Shown here piece by piece: positions 63,441 through 64,000 of a DNA stretch of 64,000 nucleotides. How positions within the stretch are numbered: the first letter of the stretch is position 1; each line of letters begins with the position of its first letter. The notes under the pieces are model-generated. The model was not told the origin of the DNA and did not search any database. It worked only from the letters and a program-made list of their open reading frames with translations. Made by a program: the position numbers and the translations under genes. This DNA is from Desulfuromonas sp. (GTDB lineage Bacteria > Desulfobacterota > Desulfuromonadia > Desulfuromonadales > UBA2294). Location: NCBI GenBank assembly GCA_002869615.1, contig PKUH01000095.1, positions 1 to 64,000 of the forward strand. Reading direction: 5' to 3'.

Positions 63441-63473
63441 CAAAGGGGCAGGTTTATCCTGCCCCTTTGTTGT
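63441..63473 (+). terminator. Terminator of hcp
   Basis: CAAAGGGGCAGG-TTTAT-CCTGCCCCTTTG is followed by TTGTT. Confidence 0.9.
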
Positions 63474-63537
63474 TATGAATAAAATTAAGCTGTTGCACTC
63501 AATATCATTGACAGGGGCAACGGCATCAGGTTAAATC

Positions 63538-64000
63538 ATGCATCCGGTCACCCCGACCGATACCATTACCAATTCAATAAAATACAGAGTCAATAAAATC
63601 CTTATGTCACCGGCAGAAATGACTATAGACCGGCTTTACAGCCTGAAAAAAAGAATCCTGGTGTCGATCCTGATTGTCCTGATCATCTCGATTCTGGTCA
63701 CCATGTTCTTTATTGCTGCAAAGCTGCGCTCAGCTCTGGTTGAAGATAGCCGGGACAAGACCGTTGAGATCGCAACAACCATTAATGCCAACCTGCATCA
63801 CCTGATGATCCTGCGGTCACCGGGGGCACTGCAGGACACTTTGCAGAAAGTTGCCGATCAGAGCGAATCGGTCAAGAAGGCATTTATCCTGAACAATGAC
63901 GGCCGGATCGTCTACTCCTCGACCATAACGGATATCGGCAAAAGCATTGACCGGTTCAAAGACGCAACCTGCCGCGATTGTCATCTCTCCAGCGAAGAGA
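63538..64000 (+). CDS. Membrane sensor protein with a periplasmic CxxCH heme motif (partial, N-terminal part)
   Basis: The frame is open to the right edge. ATG 63538 (after AGG) or, 22 codons later, ATG 63604 starts it. A membrane helix follows (ILVSILIVLIISILVTMFFIAA), then a periplasmic region with VEDSRDKTVEIATTINANL and KKAFILNNDGRIVYSS, and DATCRDCHLSSEE near the edge. CRDCH is a c-type heme-binding motif. Similar heme-bearing sensor domains occur in Geobacter chemoreceptors and kinases. The output domain lies outside the window. Confidence 0.75.
   Translation, partial: MHPVTPTDTITNSIKYRVNKILMSPAEMTIDRLYSLKKRILVSILIVLIISILVTMFFIAAKLRSALVEDSRDKTVEIATTINANLHHLMILRSPGALQDTLQKVADQSESVKKAFILNNDGRIVYSSTITDIGKSIDRFKDATCRDCHLSSEE

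Overview
The window looks like a chromosomal segment of a free-living anaerobic Desulfobacterota bacterium, most likely a Desulfuromonadales/Geobacterales relative. The reasons are a GEMM-I leader of the kind known from Geobacter, an HcpR-type nitrosative-stress regulon, a sensor with a periplasmic CxxCH heme motif, a TatD-radical SAM fusion, and a large chemosensory cluster with HEAT, GAF and DUF4388 proteins. Most assignments rest on motifs read from the translations; no database was searched.

Layout. 0-1 kb: start of a TolC-type efflux gene behind a TetR repressor, whose consensus promoter lies between two inverted operators. 1.4-4.1 kb: a membrane GGDEF protein and a two-gene response-regulator operon behind a GEMM-I riboswitch with A at the ligand-discriminating position, plus an intrinsic terminator. 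4.2-13.4 kb: a type I restriction-modification island, transcribed leftward in the order DUF3800, hsdR, hsdS, coiled-coil membrane protein, hsdM relic, hsdM, small unknown protein. It is peppered with in-frame GC-rich palindromic elements. One copy, in hsdS, carries a whole GIY-YIG nuclease domain between the same ends. 13.7-15.2 kb: a 1.4 kb mini-island at tRNA-Val(CAC), bounded by a duplicated tRNA 3' end, with a nucleotidyltransferase gene pair and four operator-like boxes. 15.2-19.9 kb: thioesterase, an AAA+ protein, an HD protein and a nitrosative-stress block (ferredoxin protein, PF11756 protein, HcpR-like regulator). 20-31.8 kb: mostly housekeeping genes (metY-like, acyltransferase, trmL, an alkyltransferase homologue lacking its catalytic Cys, murJ, rpsT, holA, lptE, leuS, infA). 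31.8-44.8 kb: one long chemosensory operon (cheY-like x3, GAF, cheB, cheR, HEAT, Zn-ribbon/REC, cheW x2, AAA+, cheA, DUF4388-REC-GAF). 44.9-55 kb: der, era, a radical SAM gene and rnc leftward; tmk, holB, ricT-like, metG and tatD-radical SAM rightward. 55-64 kb: small Cys-rich protein, phage-type dNMP kinase, uraA-upp, PilZ, ferritin-like, AsmA and EVE proteins, hcp, and the start of a heme-motif sensor.

The most unusual points are these. (1) The palindromic element family and its GIY-YIG-bearing member look like a coding-compatible mobile element caught inside a restriction system. (2) Three otherwise intact genes (ferredoxin protein, cheB, hcp) are each broken by exactly one in-frame UAG and by no other stop, although UAG also ends several ordinary genes here. 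(3) The GEMM-I leader carries the cGAMP-type nucleotide. (4) Three TTGAC-N4-RTCAA sites sit about 40.5-41.5 bp upstream of inferred start sites of the ferredoxin, PF11756 and hcp genes, tying them to the HcpR-like regulator.
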